From: an uncultured Williamsia sp.
GTDB lineage: Bacteria > Actinomycetota > Actinomycetes > Mycobacteriales > Mycobacteriaceae
Direction: 5' to 3'
NCBI RefSeq assembly: GCF_947494875.1
Contig: NZ_CANLWM010000005.1
Span: 62,001-126,000 of the forward strand
Length of the DNA: 64,000 nt
The position numbers and the translations under genes were made by a program. The first letter of the stretch is position 1. Every line of letters starts with the position of its first letter. Below, in pieces: positions 47,450-55,940 of this stretch. The notes below the pieces were generated by a model that did no database searches, had not been told where the DNA came from, and saw only the letters and a program-made list of their open reading frames with translations.

Positions 47450-47455
47450 AGCGTA
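47450..47455 (-). promoter_or_regulatory. -10 hexamer TACGCT for the sirtuin gene
   Basis: On the minus strand TACGCT ends 8 bases before ATG 47441; leaderless transcription is likely. Confidence 0.45.
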
Positions 47456-47521
47456 CCGACGGGCCCCGTCGCGATCCGCCGTTGCGATCATGTAAGCCGA
47501 ACAGAGGGTTTGTTATCGAAA

Positions 47522-48061
47522 ATGATCTGTTCGACCGTCCGGGATGGTGTGCTGTGGGTGGGACGGGGAAAGTTCCACGAGAAGAGTTCTGTGCGCAAGA
47601 CGAGGTGTGCGACCGTGGCCGCGTATCGATCCGGTGATCGGACGTGGTGGGTCGGGCGGGTGGACCCCGCTGTACTGGGCGATGCGGCCCGCGAGAACGA
47701 GGCACTCGACGAGGACTGGCGGCGACGAGGTGTGCCCGTCTCGGTCGCGGACACGCGCCCCCCGCTGGTCGTGATCGACGACCCGCGCGGCATGTTCCGC
47801 CGCGGATGTTCGACGAACTCCCACTTCGACGAGCATGACCGGACCCACACCGACCCACACGCGGACTGCGCGCACGGGCGGGCGGCGGATCACATCGTGG
47901 CCGTGATGCGGACCGGTCCGGACGTCACCAGCGACTCCCCGGACGAACCGTCGACAGGAGTTCGTCGCCGGCGCGGAATCGGCGCAGGTTCTCGGCGATC
48001 CACGGCGCCAGGGTTCGCGTCAGCCCCGACGACGGGTTCGCGACGTGCGGGGTCACGATGA
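47522..48061 (+). CDS. Hypothetical protein, boundaries uncertain
   Basis: An open frame of 179 codons with GC-rich third positions from about 47640 to 47950, which supports coding. The best part reads TWWVGRVDPAVLGDAARENE, then EDWRRRGVPVSVADTRPPLV, VIDDPRGMFRRGCS and DPHADCAHGRAADHI. I do not recognise a family. Starts at ATG 47522 or GTG 47615 are possible; the first 30 codons look less coding. The 3' end overlaps the convergent dehydrogenase gene by 137 bases, and the last 40 residues have the Arg/Ser/Gly-rich look of a shadow frame, so the true end may be earlier through a frameshift. The upstream 45 bases are unusually AT-rich. Confidence 0.4.
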   Translation: MICSTVRDGVLWVGRGKFHEKSSVRKTRCATVAAYRSGDRTWWVGRVDPAVLGDAARENEALDEDWRRRGVPVSVADTRPPLVVIDDPRGMFRRGCSTNSHFDEHDRTHTDPHADCAHGRAADHIVAVMRTGPDVTSDSPDEPSTGVRRRRGIGAGSRRSTAPGFASAPTTGSRRAGSR

Positions 48062-48839
48062 TCCCGGGTTCGTGCAGGATCGGGTCGTCGGGTGTCGGGG
48101 GTTCGGGATCGGTCACGTCGAGCGCGGCTCCGGCGATCGCCCCGGACCGCACCGCGTCGAGCAGGGCGGCCTGATCGACGAGCGTCCCGCGGGCCACGTT
48201 GACCACCCAGGCATGCGACGGCAGGGCGGCGAGCGCGTCGGCGTCGACGATGTGCCGCGTCTGCGCCGTCGACGGTGCCGCGATCACGACGTGGTCCACC
48301 TGTGACCACACCTCGGCGACTCGGTCGGCGGGTACTGTCCGCTCCGCCCCGTCGACCGGACGTCCGGAGTGGTTCACCGCGATGACCTGGGCGCCACAGG
48401 CACGCAATCGGGGGATGAGTGAGCGACCGATCCCACCGGCACCCACGATGCCGACGGTTGATCCGTGCACCGAGCGCACCGCGGGGTCGATGGCGCCCTT
48501 GTCCCACCCGTCGCGTACGGCGACGGGGATGCGGCGCAGCCCGGCCAGCAGCAGTGCCAGCGCGTGTTCGGCCACGTTCTCCGCGTAGAAGCCGGACGCG
48601 TTGGTCCACTGCCGGCGGTCGTCGATGATCCCGGCGTCGATGAACGCCTCGATCCCCGCGAGTCGTAGAGCCACCCAGCGGACCGCGTCGGGCAGCGTAG
48701 GGAAGTCGTCGTTCCCACCCAGCCACACGAGCACTTCGGCGTCGTCGAGATCGACGAGCCGGCCACCGGCAGCGGTCACCGCGGCCGCGATGTGCTCGTC
48801 GACCTCGGGCGCGATCGCGACGGGGGTGTCGGTGCTCAC
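47925..48839 (-). CDS. D-isomer-specific 2-hydroxyacid dehydrogenase
   Basis: 304 residues. The NAD-binding motif GAGGIG is at 133-138, with catalytic Arg217 in VNVARGTLVD, Glu246 in DVTDPEP and His265 in VTPHVANP. The protein is short in the N-terminal catalytic lobe. Substrates of the family include phosphoglycerate, glyoxylate and hydroxypyruvate; none can be chosen here. It starts at GTG 48839, 13 bases after the ectC stop, so it is likely co-transcribed with ectABC. In many ectoine operons the hydroxylase gene ectD occupies this position; it is absent here. Confidence 0.87.
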   Translation of the reverse strand: MSTDTPVAIAPEVDEHIAAAVTAAGGRLVDLDDAEVLVWLGGNDDFPTLPDAVRWVALRLAGIEAFIDAGIIDDRRQWTNASGFYAENVAEHALALLLAGLRRIPVAVRDGWDKGAIDPAVRSVHGSTVGIVGAGGIGRSLIPRLRACGAQVIAVNHSGRPVDGAERTVPADRVAEVWSQVDHVVIAAPSTAQTRHIVDADALAALPSHAWVVNVARGTLVDQAALLDAVRSGAIAGAALDVTDPEPPTPDDPILHEPGIIVTPHVANPSSGLTRTLAPWIAENLRRFRAGDELLSTVRPGSRW

Positions 48840-48852
48840 GCCTGTGCCGCGA

Positions 48853-49251
48853 TCAGTCGTCGACTGTCACCAGGGGGTAGACGCCGTTCTCGTCGTGCGT
48901 CTCGTTGCCGACGACCGGCGGGTTGAAGACGCAGTACATGCGCAGCTCGGTGTCCGCGAACACGGTGTGGCGGTCGTGCTTGTCCAGCAGGTACATCGTG
49001 CCCGGGGCGAGCGGGTACTCCTCGCCGGTCTCGCGGTCGAGCAGTCGCCCGGTGCCCGAGATCAACCACACGGCCTCGATGTGGTTCGCGTAGTGGAACT
49101 CGTTCTCCGTTCCCGGCTTGATCACGGTCTCGTGGTAGGAGAAGCCGACCTTGTCACCGCCGAGGATGATCCGCTTGGACCGCCAGTTGCCGTTCTCGGC
49201 GACGATGTCGCGGTCGGTGTCGGTGATCTCGTCGATGGTCCGGACGATCAC
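48853..49251 (-). CDS. ectC: L-ectoine synthase
   Basis: 132 residues, full length. It begins MIVRTIDEITDTDRDIVAEN and has the cupin core: YHETVIKPGTENEFHYANHI then EAVWLISGTGRL. Glu59, Tyr87 and His95 fall where the iron ligands of EctC are expected by alignment in memory. It closes N-gamma-acetyl-diaminobutyrate to ectoine. It is third in the ectABC order; a 58-base gap separates it from ectB. Confidence 0.95.
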   Translation of the reverse strand: MIVRTIDEITDTDRDIVAENGNWRSKRIILGGDKVGFSYHETVIKPGTENEFHYANHIEAVWLISGTGRLLDRETGEEYPLAPGTMYLLDKHDRHTVFADTELRMYCVFNPPVVGNETHDENGVYPLVTVDD

Positions 49252-49282
49252 GGGTGCTCCTGTCGTGTCGGGGATGGGGCGG

Positions 49283-49309
49283 GCGGGTCGTGCGGGTCGT
49301 GCGGGTCGC
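49283..49309. repeat. Three tandem 9-bp repeats at the 3' end of ectB
   Basis: GCGGGTCGT occurs at 49283 and 49292 and, with one change, at 49301, ending beside the ectB stop codon. It is a short tandem repeat that could vary in number. Confidence 0.7.
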
Positions 49310-50566
49310 TCAGGAGACGACCTGTGCGGTCGCCTCGGCGAGGATCTCGAGGCCCTGGTCGAGCTCGTCGTCGGTGATGGTCAGCGGCGGGAGCAACTTG
49401 ACGACTTGGTCCTGCGGGCCGGACGTCTCGGCGAGCAGGTGGCGGTCGAAGGCGAGCTGGCAGACCTTCCCGGCGTGCTCGGGGGTCTCGAAGACGAGTC
49501 CCTGCGCCATGCCGCGGCCACGGGTGGAGACACCCTCGTGCTCGTCGGCGAGACGGGCGAACACGTCGTGGATCTTCTGGCCGTTGCGCAGGACGTCCTT
49601 CTCCAGGGTGTCGTCGCTCCAGAAGTGGTCGACGGCGGTCTTGGCGGTGACGAACGCCGGGTTGTTGCCGCGGAACGTGCCGTTGTGCTCGGCAGGGCCC
49701 CAGATGTCGTGCTCGCGCTTGAACAGGGTGAGCGCCATGGGCAGGCCGTAGCCACCGATCGACTTCGACAGGGTCACGATGTCCGGGGTGATGCCGGCGA
49801 TCTCGAACGAGAAGAACGGTCCGGTGCGGCCGACGCCCATCTGGACGTCGTCGACGATGAGCAGGATCCCGTGACGCTGACACAGGTCGGCCAGGCCGCG
49901 CAGCCACTCGGCACGGGCGACGTTCACGCCGCCCTCGCCCTGCACGGTCTCGACGATGACGCCGGCGGGCTTGTTGAAGCCGCTGCCCGAGTCGGTGAGG
50001 ATCCGTTCCATCCAGCTGAAGTCCTCGACCGACCCGTCGAAGTAGTCGTCGAACGGCATCGGGGTGGTGTGCACCAGCGGGATGCCTGCGCCGGCGCGCT
50101 TCATCGAGTTGCCGGTCACCGACAGGGCGCCGAGCGTCATGCCGTGGAACCCGTTGGTGAAGTTCATGATCGCTTCACGGCCGGTCACCTTGCGGGCCAG
50201 TTTGAGCGCGGCCTCGACGGTGTTCGTACCGGTCGGGCCGGGGAACATGACCTTGTAGTCGAGACCGCGCGGCGTGAGGATCTTGTCGCTGAAGGTCTGC
50301 AGGAACTCGCCCTTGGCCACGGTCATCATGTCCAGGCCGTGGGTGATCCCGTCGCGCGACATGTACTCGAGGAGGGCCTCCTTGAGTACGGGGTGGTTGT
50401 GCCCGTAGTTGAGAGCGCCCGCGCCGGCGAAGAAGTCGAGGTATCGCGTCCCGTCGCGGTCGGTCAGCCACGATCCGGAGGCGGTGTCGAAGACGGCGGG
50501 CCAGCCGCGGCTGTAGCTGCGGACCTCGGACTCACGGTCGGCGAAGATGTCGTCGGGAAAGCTCAT
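49310..50566 (-). CDS. ectB: Diaminobutyrate-2-oxoglutarate transaminase
   Basis: 418 residues of the class III aminotransferase family. PLP lysine is Lys268 in TLSKSIGGYGLPM; other motifs are VMFPGPTGTNTVEAALKLAR, NGFHGMTLGALSVTGN and IVDDVQMGVGRTG. The enzyme makes L-2,4-diaminobutyrate from aspartate semialdehyde. Start ATG 50566 has a good GAGGAAC-type site upstream on the minus strand. A 173-base gap to ectA may hold an extra promoter or processing site. Confidence 0.95.
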   Translation of the reverse strand: MSFPDDIFADRESEVRSYSRGWPAVFDTASGSWLTDRDGTRYLDFFAGAGALNYGHNHPVLKEALLEYMSRDGITHGLDMMTVAKGEFLQTFSDKILTPRGLDYKVMFPGPTGTNTVEAALKLARKVTGREAIMNFTNGFHGMTLGALSVTGNSMKRAGAGIPLVHTTPMPFDDYFDGSVEDFSWMERILTDSGSGFNKPAGVIVETVQGEGGVNVARAEWLRGLADLCQRHGILLIVDDVQMGVGRTGPFFSFEIAGITPDIVTLSKSIGGYGLPMALTLFKREHDIWGPAEHNGTFRGNNPAFVTAKTAVDHFWSDDTLEKDVLRNGQKIHDVFARLADEHEGVSTRGRGMAQGLVFETPEHAGKVCQLAFDRHLLAETSGPQDQVVKLLPPLTITDDELDQGLEILAEATAQVVS

Positions 50567-50739
50567 CGGGGTTCCTCACTCGGGGTTCGGGACTCGGGCA
50601 TCTGAACTGATCGCGCATCCGCGGCATTCCCGGCGTCCCGCGGTACGGACCGGCGGCGGCTGCCGGCGCACGCGTGACGCGACGCGCGACGGTCGGCACG
50701 TCCGCGACGGCAGGAGCGGACGCGATCACCGGTGACGCC

Positions 50740-51258
50740 TCAGACGCGGGGCGCGATGGTGTAAAGGTCCTCGGGCTCGTGGGAGTCCGGGAAGTCCTCC
50801 GGCGCGAAGTAGTCGCGGCTGGTGATCGTCATGCCGCGCTTCTCGGCGAACGACGTGAACAACCGCTGGGATGCCTCGTTGTCGGGGCTGATGGTGGTCT
50901 GCATCCGCGAGATCGCATCCTCTTCGACACGATCCATCAGGGCGTTCAGCATGCGGCCGGCCAGGCCGAGACCGCGCTGGTCGGAGTCGACGGCGACCTG
51001 CCACACCATGACGGTGTCCGGGGCCTGCGGCCGGACGTAGCCGGTGACGAAACCGACCACGCGACCGTCCACCTCGGCGACGACGGACGTCCGTGCATAG
51101 TCCTGGCACCACAGCACATAGGCGTAGCTGGAGTTGAGATCGAGCACCTGGGAGTCGCGGGCGATCTCCCAGAGCCGCACCCCGTCGGAGACGTCGGGGA
51201 GGCGAAACGTGACTTCCGGTGTCGTGGTCAGTGTCGCGCCCATCTGTGCGGTGTGCAT
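50740..51258 (-). CDS. ectA: L-2,4-diaminobutyric acid acetyltransferase
   Basis: 172 residues from ATG 51258; a TTG at 51270 would add four. GNAT fold with the acetyl-CoA loop VDSDQRGLGLAGRMLNALMD and substrate region SYAYVLWCQDYARTSVVAEV. EctA acetylates the gamma-amino group of diaminobutyrate, the second step toward ectoine. It is the first gene of the operon and has a strong promoter (51269-51297). Together with ectB and ectC it gives a complete ectoine pathway, and with the kdp operon it points to osmotic stress adaptation. Confidence 0.95.
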   Translation of the reverse strand: MHTAQMGATLTTTPEVTFRLPDVSDGVRLWEIARDSQVLDLNSSYAYVLWCQDYARTSVVAEVDGRVVGFVTGYVRPQAPDTVMVWQVAVDSDQRGLGLAGRMLNALMDRVEEDAISRMQTTISPDNEASQRLFTSFAEKRGMTITSRDYFAPEDFPDSHEPEDLYTIAPRV

Positions 51259-51268
51259 GGCATCAGCC

Positions 51269-51297
51269 AAGTTAACAACGGGTCACAGCGATGTCAC
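51269..51297 (-). promoter_or_regulatory. Promoter of the ect operon (GTGACA-N17-TAACTT)
   Basis: On the minus strand GTGACA (51297-51292) and TAACTT (51274-51269) are 17 bases apart. The predicted start site is near 51262, only a few bases before ATG 51258. Confidence 0.65.
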
Positions 51298-51413
51298 CCG
51301 AGCCGACCGAGGCAGCGGCTGCGGACTCGGTAAAGGGGCAGTATATCGGGTCCGTGTGAAGCCTGTCACGATGCGCACCCGACGCCACCTGCGACGACGT
51401 GCCGACGACCGGC

Positions 51414-51419
51414 CACAAT
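51414..51419 (+). promoter_or_regulatory. -10 hexamer CACAAT for rsmD
   Basis: CACAAT ends 6 bases before ATG 51426 and there is no ribosome site; a leaderless transcript is likely. Confidence 0.5.
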
Positions 51420-51425
51420 CGGGGC

Positions 51426-51983
51426 ATGAGGATCATCGCGGGTGTCGCGGGCGGGCGGCCGGTGACCGCGCCACCGGCGGGCACGCGGCCCACCACCGAC
51501 CGTGTTCGCGAGTCGGTGTTCGCGATGCTCGAGACCCGCCTGGACCTCGACGGCGCCCGGGTGTTGGACCTGTACGCGGGATCGGGTGCGCTGGCCCTGG
51601 AGGCGGTCTCCCGAGGGGCCGGACACGCGACCCTGGTCGACTCCGACGCGCGGGCGGTGGCAGTCATCCGCGCCAACGCGCGATCGGTGGGTGTCGGGAC
51701 CGGCGTCGTGACGGTCGTGCGACGCCGCGTCGACGCCTTCCTCCAGTCCGCGCCGGCAGCGGCGTTCGACCTCGTCTTCTGCGACCCGCCCTACGACTTT
51801 CCCGCGGACGTGGTCGACGAGCACGCGGCGCGACTCGTCGCGAACGGATGGCTCGCCCCCCGCGCGACCGTCGTCGTCGAACGCTCCGCGCGATCGCCGG
51901 CGACCACCTGGCCCGACGGCCTCGAACCCGACGGCGACCGCCGTTACGGGGACACCCGCGTGGAGTTCGCGCTGCTAGCGTGA
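51426..51983 (+). CDS. rsmD: 16S rRNA (guanine966-N2)-methyltransferase RsmD
   Basis: 185 residues. SAM motif VLDLYAGSGALALEAVSRGA and the catalytic DPPY at 120-123 (LVFCDPPYDFP); the N-terminus MRIIAGVAGGRPVTAPPAGT then RPTTDRVRES is typical. It methylates G966 of 16S rRNA. ATG 51426 was chosen over ATG 51399 by the family N-terminus and the -10. It is directly followed by coaD, a very conserved pair. Confidence 0.94.
   Translation: MRIIAGVAGGRPVTAPPAGTRPTTDRVRESVFAMLETRLDLDGARVLDLYAGSGALALEAVSRGAGHATLVDSDARAVAVIRANARSVGVGTGVVTVVRRRVDAFLQSAPAAAFDLVFCDPPYDFPADVVDEHAARLVANGWLAPRATVVVERSARSPATTWPDGLEPDGDRRYGDTRVEFALLA
51976..51981 (+). promoter_or_regulatory. -10 hexamer TAGCGT for coaD inside the rsmD 3' end
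   Basis: TAGCGT covers the last rsmD codons and the T of its TGA stop, ending 8 bases before ATG 51990. It would allow coaD to be transcribed on its own as a leaderless mRNA. Confidence 0.45.
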
Positions 51984-51989
51984 TCGGCC

Positions 51990-52463
51990 ATGACGACAGC
52001 GGTGTGTCCCGGTTCGTTCGATCCGATCACCAGCGGTCACCTGTTCGTCGTCGAACGGTGCGCCGAGCGGTTCGACGAGGTCGTCGTCCTGGTCACGGTC
52101 AACCCGTCGAAGAAGGGCATGTTCGGCGTCGACCGTCGGGTGTCGCTGATCGAGGAGTGCACCGCGCACCTGCCGGGCGTCCGTGTCGACTCGTGCGAGG
52201 GCCTGCTCGTCGACTACCTCGCCCAGCGTGGACTGTCCACCATGGTGAAGGGTCTCCGCGGGCCCGTCGACTTCCAGTACGAGACCCCGATGGCGCAGAT
52301 GAACCGCGAGCTGGCCGGTGTGGAGACGTTGTTCCTCCTCGGCGACCCGCGCCACGCCCACGTGTCGAGTTCGCTGGTGAAGGAGATCGCCCGCCTGGGC
52401 GGTGACGTGTCGCCGTATGTCCCCGGACCCGTGGCCGAGGCCATCGCCGACGCGGTGCGCTGA
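51990..52463 (+). CDS. coaD: Phosphopantetheine adenylyltransferase
   Basis: 157 residues, standard length. The nucleotidyltransferase motif is [20 protein letters not shown] near residue 6; [20 protein letters not shown] and [20 protein letters not shown] are also diagnostic. It makes dephospho-CoA from phosphopantetheine and ATP. It starts 6 bases after rsmD. An 8-bp hairpin at 52528 may end the unit. Confidence 0.96.
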   Translation: MTTAVCPGSFDPITSGHLFVVERCAERFDEVVVLVTVNPSKKGMFGVDRRVSLIEECTAHLPGVRVDSCEGLLVDYLAQRGLSTMVKGLRGPVDFQYETPMAQMNRELAGVETLFLLGDPRHAHVSSSLVKEIARLGGDVSPYVPGPVAEAIADAVR

Positions 52464-52527
52464 CACCCGACACGCCCCGCCGCCTCCCACGGAACTCCAG
52501 TCACAGACGGCACACTGTTCACACAGA

Positions 52528-52553
52528 CACCACCCCTCCCATCGCGGGTGGTG
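52528..52553 (+). terminator. Candidate terminator hairpin after coaD
   Basis: CACCACCC and GGGTGGTG form a perfect 8-bp stem with a 10-nt loop in the 120-base gap before sepIVA. It may instead lie in the sepIVA leader. Confidence 0.4.
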
Positions 52554-52583
52554 CGTCGACAGCCCGGACGAAGTGAGGTAGCC

Positions 52584-53366
52584 GTGTACCGCGTGTTCGA
52601 AGCTCTGGACGAACTGGGCGCCATCGTCGAGGAGGCGCGCGGCGTCCCCATGACCGCCGGCTGCGTCGTCCCCCGGGGAGACGTGCTCGAGCTCCTCGAC
52701 GACGTCAAGGACGCCATCCCGGCCGAACTCGACGACGCGCAGGACGTTCTCGACCAGCGCGACAAGCTCGTCGGCGACGCCCGCGAGCACGCCGACACCA
52801 CCGTCGCCGAGGCCACGTCGCAGGCCGACGCGATGGTCTCGCACGCCCGTGCCGAGGCCGACCGCATCCTCTCCGAGGCCAAGTCGCACGCCGACCGCAT
52901 GGTCGCCGAGGCGCAGGCGCACGCCACCGACCTGATGGCCGACGCGACCGAGGAGGCGAAGCGGACCGCCGCCGGCGCCGCCCGCGAGTTCGAGGCCGTC
53001 ACCGGTCGCGCCCGCGCCGAGGCCGCACGCATGGTCGAGTCCGGCAACGCCTCGTACGAGAAGTCCGTTGCCGACGGCATCGCCGAGCAGCAGCGCCTGG
53101 TGTCCGAGACCGAGGTCGTGGCCGCCGCGAAGTCGGAGGCCGACCGCATCATCGACGCCGCCCACGCCGAGTCCGATCGTCTGCGCGGCGAGTGCGACGT
53201 CTACGTCGACAACAAGCTCGCCGACTTCGAGGAGGTCCTCACGACCACGATGCGGTCGGTGAGCCGCGGTCGTCAGCAGTTGCGCACCGGGGCCGGTGTC
53301 CACGACTACACCGACCACGCCGTCGACCTGCACGATCGCGAGTACCCGCACGGCGTCGCCGTCTGA
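52584..53366 (+). CDS. sepIVA: SepIVA-like DivIVA-domain septation protein
   Basis: 260 residues, nearly all helical. After MYRVFEALDELGAIVEEARG, then VPMTAGCVVPRGDVLELLDD, a long coiled coil (about 60-215) has heptad-like Ala/Glu/Asp repeats such as DRILSEAKSHADRMVAEAQ. No membrane segment. In mycobacteria SepIVA (Rv2927c) is a divisome protein linked to septation and peptidoglycan synthesis. GTGAGG lies 6 bases before GTG 52584. The gene lies between coaD and the DUF177-rnc operon. Confidence 0.85.
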   Translation: MYRVFEALDELGAIVEEARGVPMTAGCVVPRGDVLELLDDVKDAIPAELDDAQDVLDQRDKLVGDAREHADTTVAEATSQADAMVSHARAEADRILSEAKSHADRMVAEAQAHATDLMADATEEAKRTAAGAAREFEAVTGRARAEAARMVESGNASYEKSVADGIAEQQRLVSETEVVAAAKSEADRIIDAAHAESDRLRGECDVYVDNKLADFEEVLTTTMRSVSRGRQQLRTGAGVHDYTDHAVDLHDREYPHGVAV

Positions 53367-53376
53367 GATGACCCCT

Positions 53377-53410
53377 CCCGTCGCGCCCGTGATGCCGGGC
53401 GTGTGACGGG
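53377..53410 (+). terminator. Terminator hairpin after sepIVA
   Basis: CCCGTC-g-CGCCCG and CGGGCG-tgt-GACGGG form a 12-bp interrupted stem 11 bases after the stop. No T-tract. Confidence 0.6.
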
Positions 53411-53433
53411 TGGGATGACCTCGCGAATTCACG

Positions 53434-53439
53434 TATCGT
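53434..53439 (+). promoter_or_regulatory. -10 hexamer TATCGT for the DUF177-rnc-mutM operon
   Basis: TATCGT ends 7 bases before GTG 53447; leaderless start predicted. Confidence 0.5.
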
Positions 53440-53446
53440 TTCGCGC

Positions 53447-54061
53447 GTGTCCGACCAGCGAACCAGTTCGACGATGTCCCCCTTCGTCCTCGACATCCGG
53501 TCCCTCGGACGGCGCGCCGGGACGATGACCCAGGTGCACCGCACGGTGTCCTCCGACCACCCCATCGGGCTGGACCTCATCGGGATCCCGGCCGAGAGCG
53601 ACATCGATCTCGACCTGAAGCTCGAGGCCGTCACCGAGGGAGTGCTCGTCACCGGGACGGTGAGCGGTGAGACCGCGGGACAGTGTGCGCGGTGCCTGGA
53701 GCCGCTCGGTGACACCGTCACCGTGTTCCTCACCGAGCTGTACGCCTACCCCGACAGCACGACCGACCAGACGTCGGACGCCGACGACGTCCACCGCATC
53801 GACGACGACCACATCGACCTCGAGCAGGCCGTGATCGACGCCATCGCGCTGGACCTGCCCATGACGCCGCTCTGCCGACCCGACTGCGCCGGCCTGTGTT
53901 CCGAGTGCGGTGTCCGGCTCGACGCCGCCGGGCCCGACCACGGCCACGAGGTGATCGACCCGCGCTGGGCGGCGCTCAAGGACATCGCGACGACGGCCGA
54001 CGACGGCCCGTCGGACGACGGCTCGACGACGGCGGGGGACGGCTCCGGGAGTCCGCGATGA
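53447..54061 (+). CDS. DUF177 (YceD-like) protein
   Basis: 204 residues. The family core is [20 protein letters not shown], then LELYAYP-like strands, and a cysteine cluster [20 protein letters not shown] (four Cys), which may bind zinc. YceD-family proteins are tied to 23S rRNA or large-subunit biogenesis in plants and bacteria, but the mechanism is open. The C-terminal 30 residues are acidic and low in complexity ([16 protein letters not shown]). It overlaps rnc by ATGA, so it is the first gene of a three-gene operon, as in M. tuberculosis (Rv2926c-rnc-fpg). The usual rpmF partner is absent. Confidence 0.82.
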   Translation: MSDQRTSSTMSPFVLDIRSLGRRAGTMTQVHRTVSSDHPIGLDLIGIPAESDIDLDLKLEAVTEGVLVTGTVSGETAGQCARCLEPLGDTVTVFLTELYAYPDSTTDQTSDADDVHRIDDDHIDLEQAVIDAIALDLPMTPLCRPDCAGLCSECGVRLDAAGPDHGHEVIDPRWAALKDIATTADDGPSDDGSTTAGDGSGSPR

Positions 54062-54852
54062 CCGACGACGTGTCCGTCGTCGGCCGCTCCGCGACCAGGC
54101 CGGCGCTCCTCTCGGATCCCGCGCCGCTGCTCGACGCCCTCGGCGTCACCATCTCCCTCGACCTGTTGACGCTCGCTCTGACCCATCGCTCGTTCGCCTA
54201 CGAGAACGGTGGCCTGCCCACCAACGAGCGTCTGGAGTTCCTCGGCGACTCGGTGCTCGGTGTCGTCGTCACCGAGCAGCTGTACCTCGACCACCCCGAC
54301 CGCCCGGAGGGCGAACTCGCCAAGATCCGGGCGAGCGTGGTGAACATGTACGCCCTCGCCGACATCGCCCGCGGCCTGGGGGAGGGTGGCCTCGGTCGGC
54401 ACATCCTCCTCGGACGCGGTGAGGAGATGACCGGCGGTCGGGACAAGGCGAGCATCCTCGCCGACGGCACGGAATCCGTCCTCGGCGCGGTCTACCTCGA
54501 CCACGGCTTCGCCGTGGCGCGCACGGTGATCCGCGCGTTGTTCGCCGAGTCGCTGAGCCGTGCGGCGGTCGCCGGCGCGGGACTCGACTGGAAGACGTCC
54601 TTGCAGGAGCTGACGGCGGCGCGCGGTCTCGGTGTCCCGCAGTACCGCATCACCTCCACCGGACCCGATCACGACAAGGTCTTCTCGGCGGTCGCCGTCG
54701 TCGGCGGCGAGGGTCACGGGGAGGGGTCGGGGCGCACCAAGAAAGAGGCCGAGCAGAAGGCTGCCGCAGCGGCGTACGCCGCGCTCACCGCGAACGCGGG
54801 TGCGGCGTCGCAGGGCGCCGTGACGGGCGATTTCGCGACGCCTCCCGCCTGA
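54058..54852 (+). CDS. rnc: Ribonuclease III
   Basis: 264 residues. The RNase III signature is [20 protein letters not shown] with the catalytic Glu and Asp; a second metal region lies in [20 protein letters not shown]-terminal dsRNA-binding domain covers about 175-245 ([15 protein letters not shown] ... [19 protein letters not shown]). It processes rRNA precursors. Start ATG 54058 overlaps the upstream stop. The mutM GTG is 1 base after its stop. Confidence 0.96.
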   Translation: MTDDVSVVGRSATRPALLSDPAPLLDALGVTISLDLLTLALTHRSFAYENGGLPTNERLEFLGDSVLGVVVTEQLYLDHPDRPEGELAKIRASVVNMYALADIARGLGEGGLGRHILLGRGEEMTGGRDKASILADGTESVLGAVYLDHGFAVARTVIRALFAESLSRAAVAGAGLDWKTSLQELTAARGLGVPQYRITSTGPDHDKVFSAVAVVGGEGHGEGSGRTKKEAEQKAAAAAYAALTANAGAASQGAVTGDFATPPA

Positions 54853-54853
54853 G

Positions 54854-55747
54854 GTGCCCGAACTCCCCGAGGTCGAGGTCGTCCGGCGCGGTCTCGACGC
54901 GCACGTCGTCGGTCACGTCATCGAGTCGGTGGCGGTGGGCAACCCGCGATCGGTGCGGCGGCACGTCGGGGGCGCAACCGATCTCGCCGACGCGCTGTCC
55001 GGCACGCGCGTCGTCGCCGCGCGTCGTCGGGGCAAGTACCTGTGGCTCGACGTCGCGGACGCCTCGACCCCGACCGACGCGCCCGGTGACATGGCGGTGG
55101 TGGTCCATCTCGGGATGAGCGGGCAGATGCTCGTCACCGATCCCGACACCCCCGACCCGAAACATCTCCACATCCGCGTCGGTCTAGACGACGGTCGCGA
55201 ACTGCGCTTCGTCGACCAGCGGACGTTCGGCGGCTGGTTCCTCGACGAGTTGGTCGCGCCGGCGGACGGCGGCACGGACACCGTCCCGGCCTCGATCGCG
55301 CACATCGCGCGCGACCCGTTCGACCCCGCCTTCGACCGCAAGCAGGTCGTCACGACGTGGCGTGGGAAGCACACCGAGATCAAACGGGCCCTGCTCGACC
55401 AGACCGTCGTCAGCGGCGTCGGCAACATCTACGCCGACGAGTCTCTGTGGCGCAGCAGGATCCACGGCGCCCGGATGACCGATGCGCTCGGCCCCCGGGT
55501 CCTCGGCCGTCTGCTCGACTCCGCGCGCGAGGTGATGGAACAGGCCCTCGCCGTGGGCGGTACGTCGTTCGACGCGTTGTACGTCAACGTCAACGGTGCC
55601 TCGGGCTACTTCGACCGGTCCCTGGACGCCTATGGCCGCGAGGGGCAGCCGTGTCACCGCTGCGGCACCCCGATCCGCCGCGAACAGTTCATGAACCGCA
55701 GTTCCTTCAGCTGCCCGCGCTGCCAGACGCGGCCCCGTGGGGCCTGA
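54854..55747 (+). CDS. mutM: Formamidopyrimidine-DNA glycosylase
   Basis: 297 residues. [14 protein letters not shown] provides Pro1/Glu2 of the Fpg active site; [20 protein letters not shown] is the helix-two-turn-helix, and the zinc finger is [18 protein letters not shown] then FSCPRC. It removes 8-oxoguanine and FaPy lesions. It starts one base after the rnc stop. The window thus has both Fpg and Nei-type glycosylases. In M. tuberculosis an OsmC-family gene follows fpg; here the kdp operon lies in between. Confidence 0.96.
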   Translation: MPELPEVEVVRRGLDAHVVGHVIESVAVGNPRSVRRHVGGATDLADALSGTRVVAARRRGKYLWLDVADASTPTDAPGDMAVVVHLGMSGQMLVTDPDTPDPKHLHIRVGLDDGRELRFVDQRTFGGWFLDELVAPADGGTDTVPASIAHIARDPFDPAFDRKQVVTTWRGKHTEIKRALLDQTVVSGVGNIYADESLWRSRIHGARMTDALGPRVLGRLLDSAREVMEQALAVGGTSFDALYVNVNGASGYFDRSLDAYGREGQPCHRCGTPIRREQFMNRSSFSCPRCQTRPRGA

Positions 55748-55867
55748 CCCCGCTCACCCAGCTCGTTCGCTCTGCGAAGGATAGCGTGCGCGCCGTCTCA
55801 CCGGCCGTGAAGATCTCGTCAAGACCCCAGGTCAGCGCGTCGAAAGGCCGTTAACGCGGGCGATCGG

Positions 55868-55918
55868 GCCACCCGGGCGCGGCAGCATCGCCGATGCGAG
55901 CCGCCCGACCCGGGTGGC
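55868..55918 (+). ncRNA. Structured leader hairpin of the kdp operon
   Basis: GCCACCCGGG pairs with CCCGGGTGGC (10 bp), enclosing GCGGC/GCCGC and GCATC/GATGC stems in a nested 51-nt fold. It lies between candidate -10 elements (TAGCGT 55782, TTAACG 55851) and the AGGAG at 55928. It may be a 5' regulatory RNA, a 5' stabiliser or the mutM terminator. Confidence 0.45.
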
Positions 55919-55940
55919 GCTGTCTCCAGGAGTGACCGAC

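Noticed and set aside
48839-48852. ectD (ectoine hydroxylase) downstream of ectC
   Set aside because: The downstream gene has dehydrogenase motifs (GAGGIG, Arg217, His265), not the dioxygenase motifs.
49283-49309. Functional minisatellite at the ectB end
   Set aside because: Only three 9-bp units in a non-coding gap; too short to claim a role.
55748-55940. c-di-AMP (ydaO-type) riboswitch before kdp
   Set aside because: I could not find the conserved pseudoknotted core; only a nested GC hairpin is visible.
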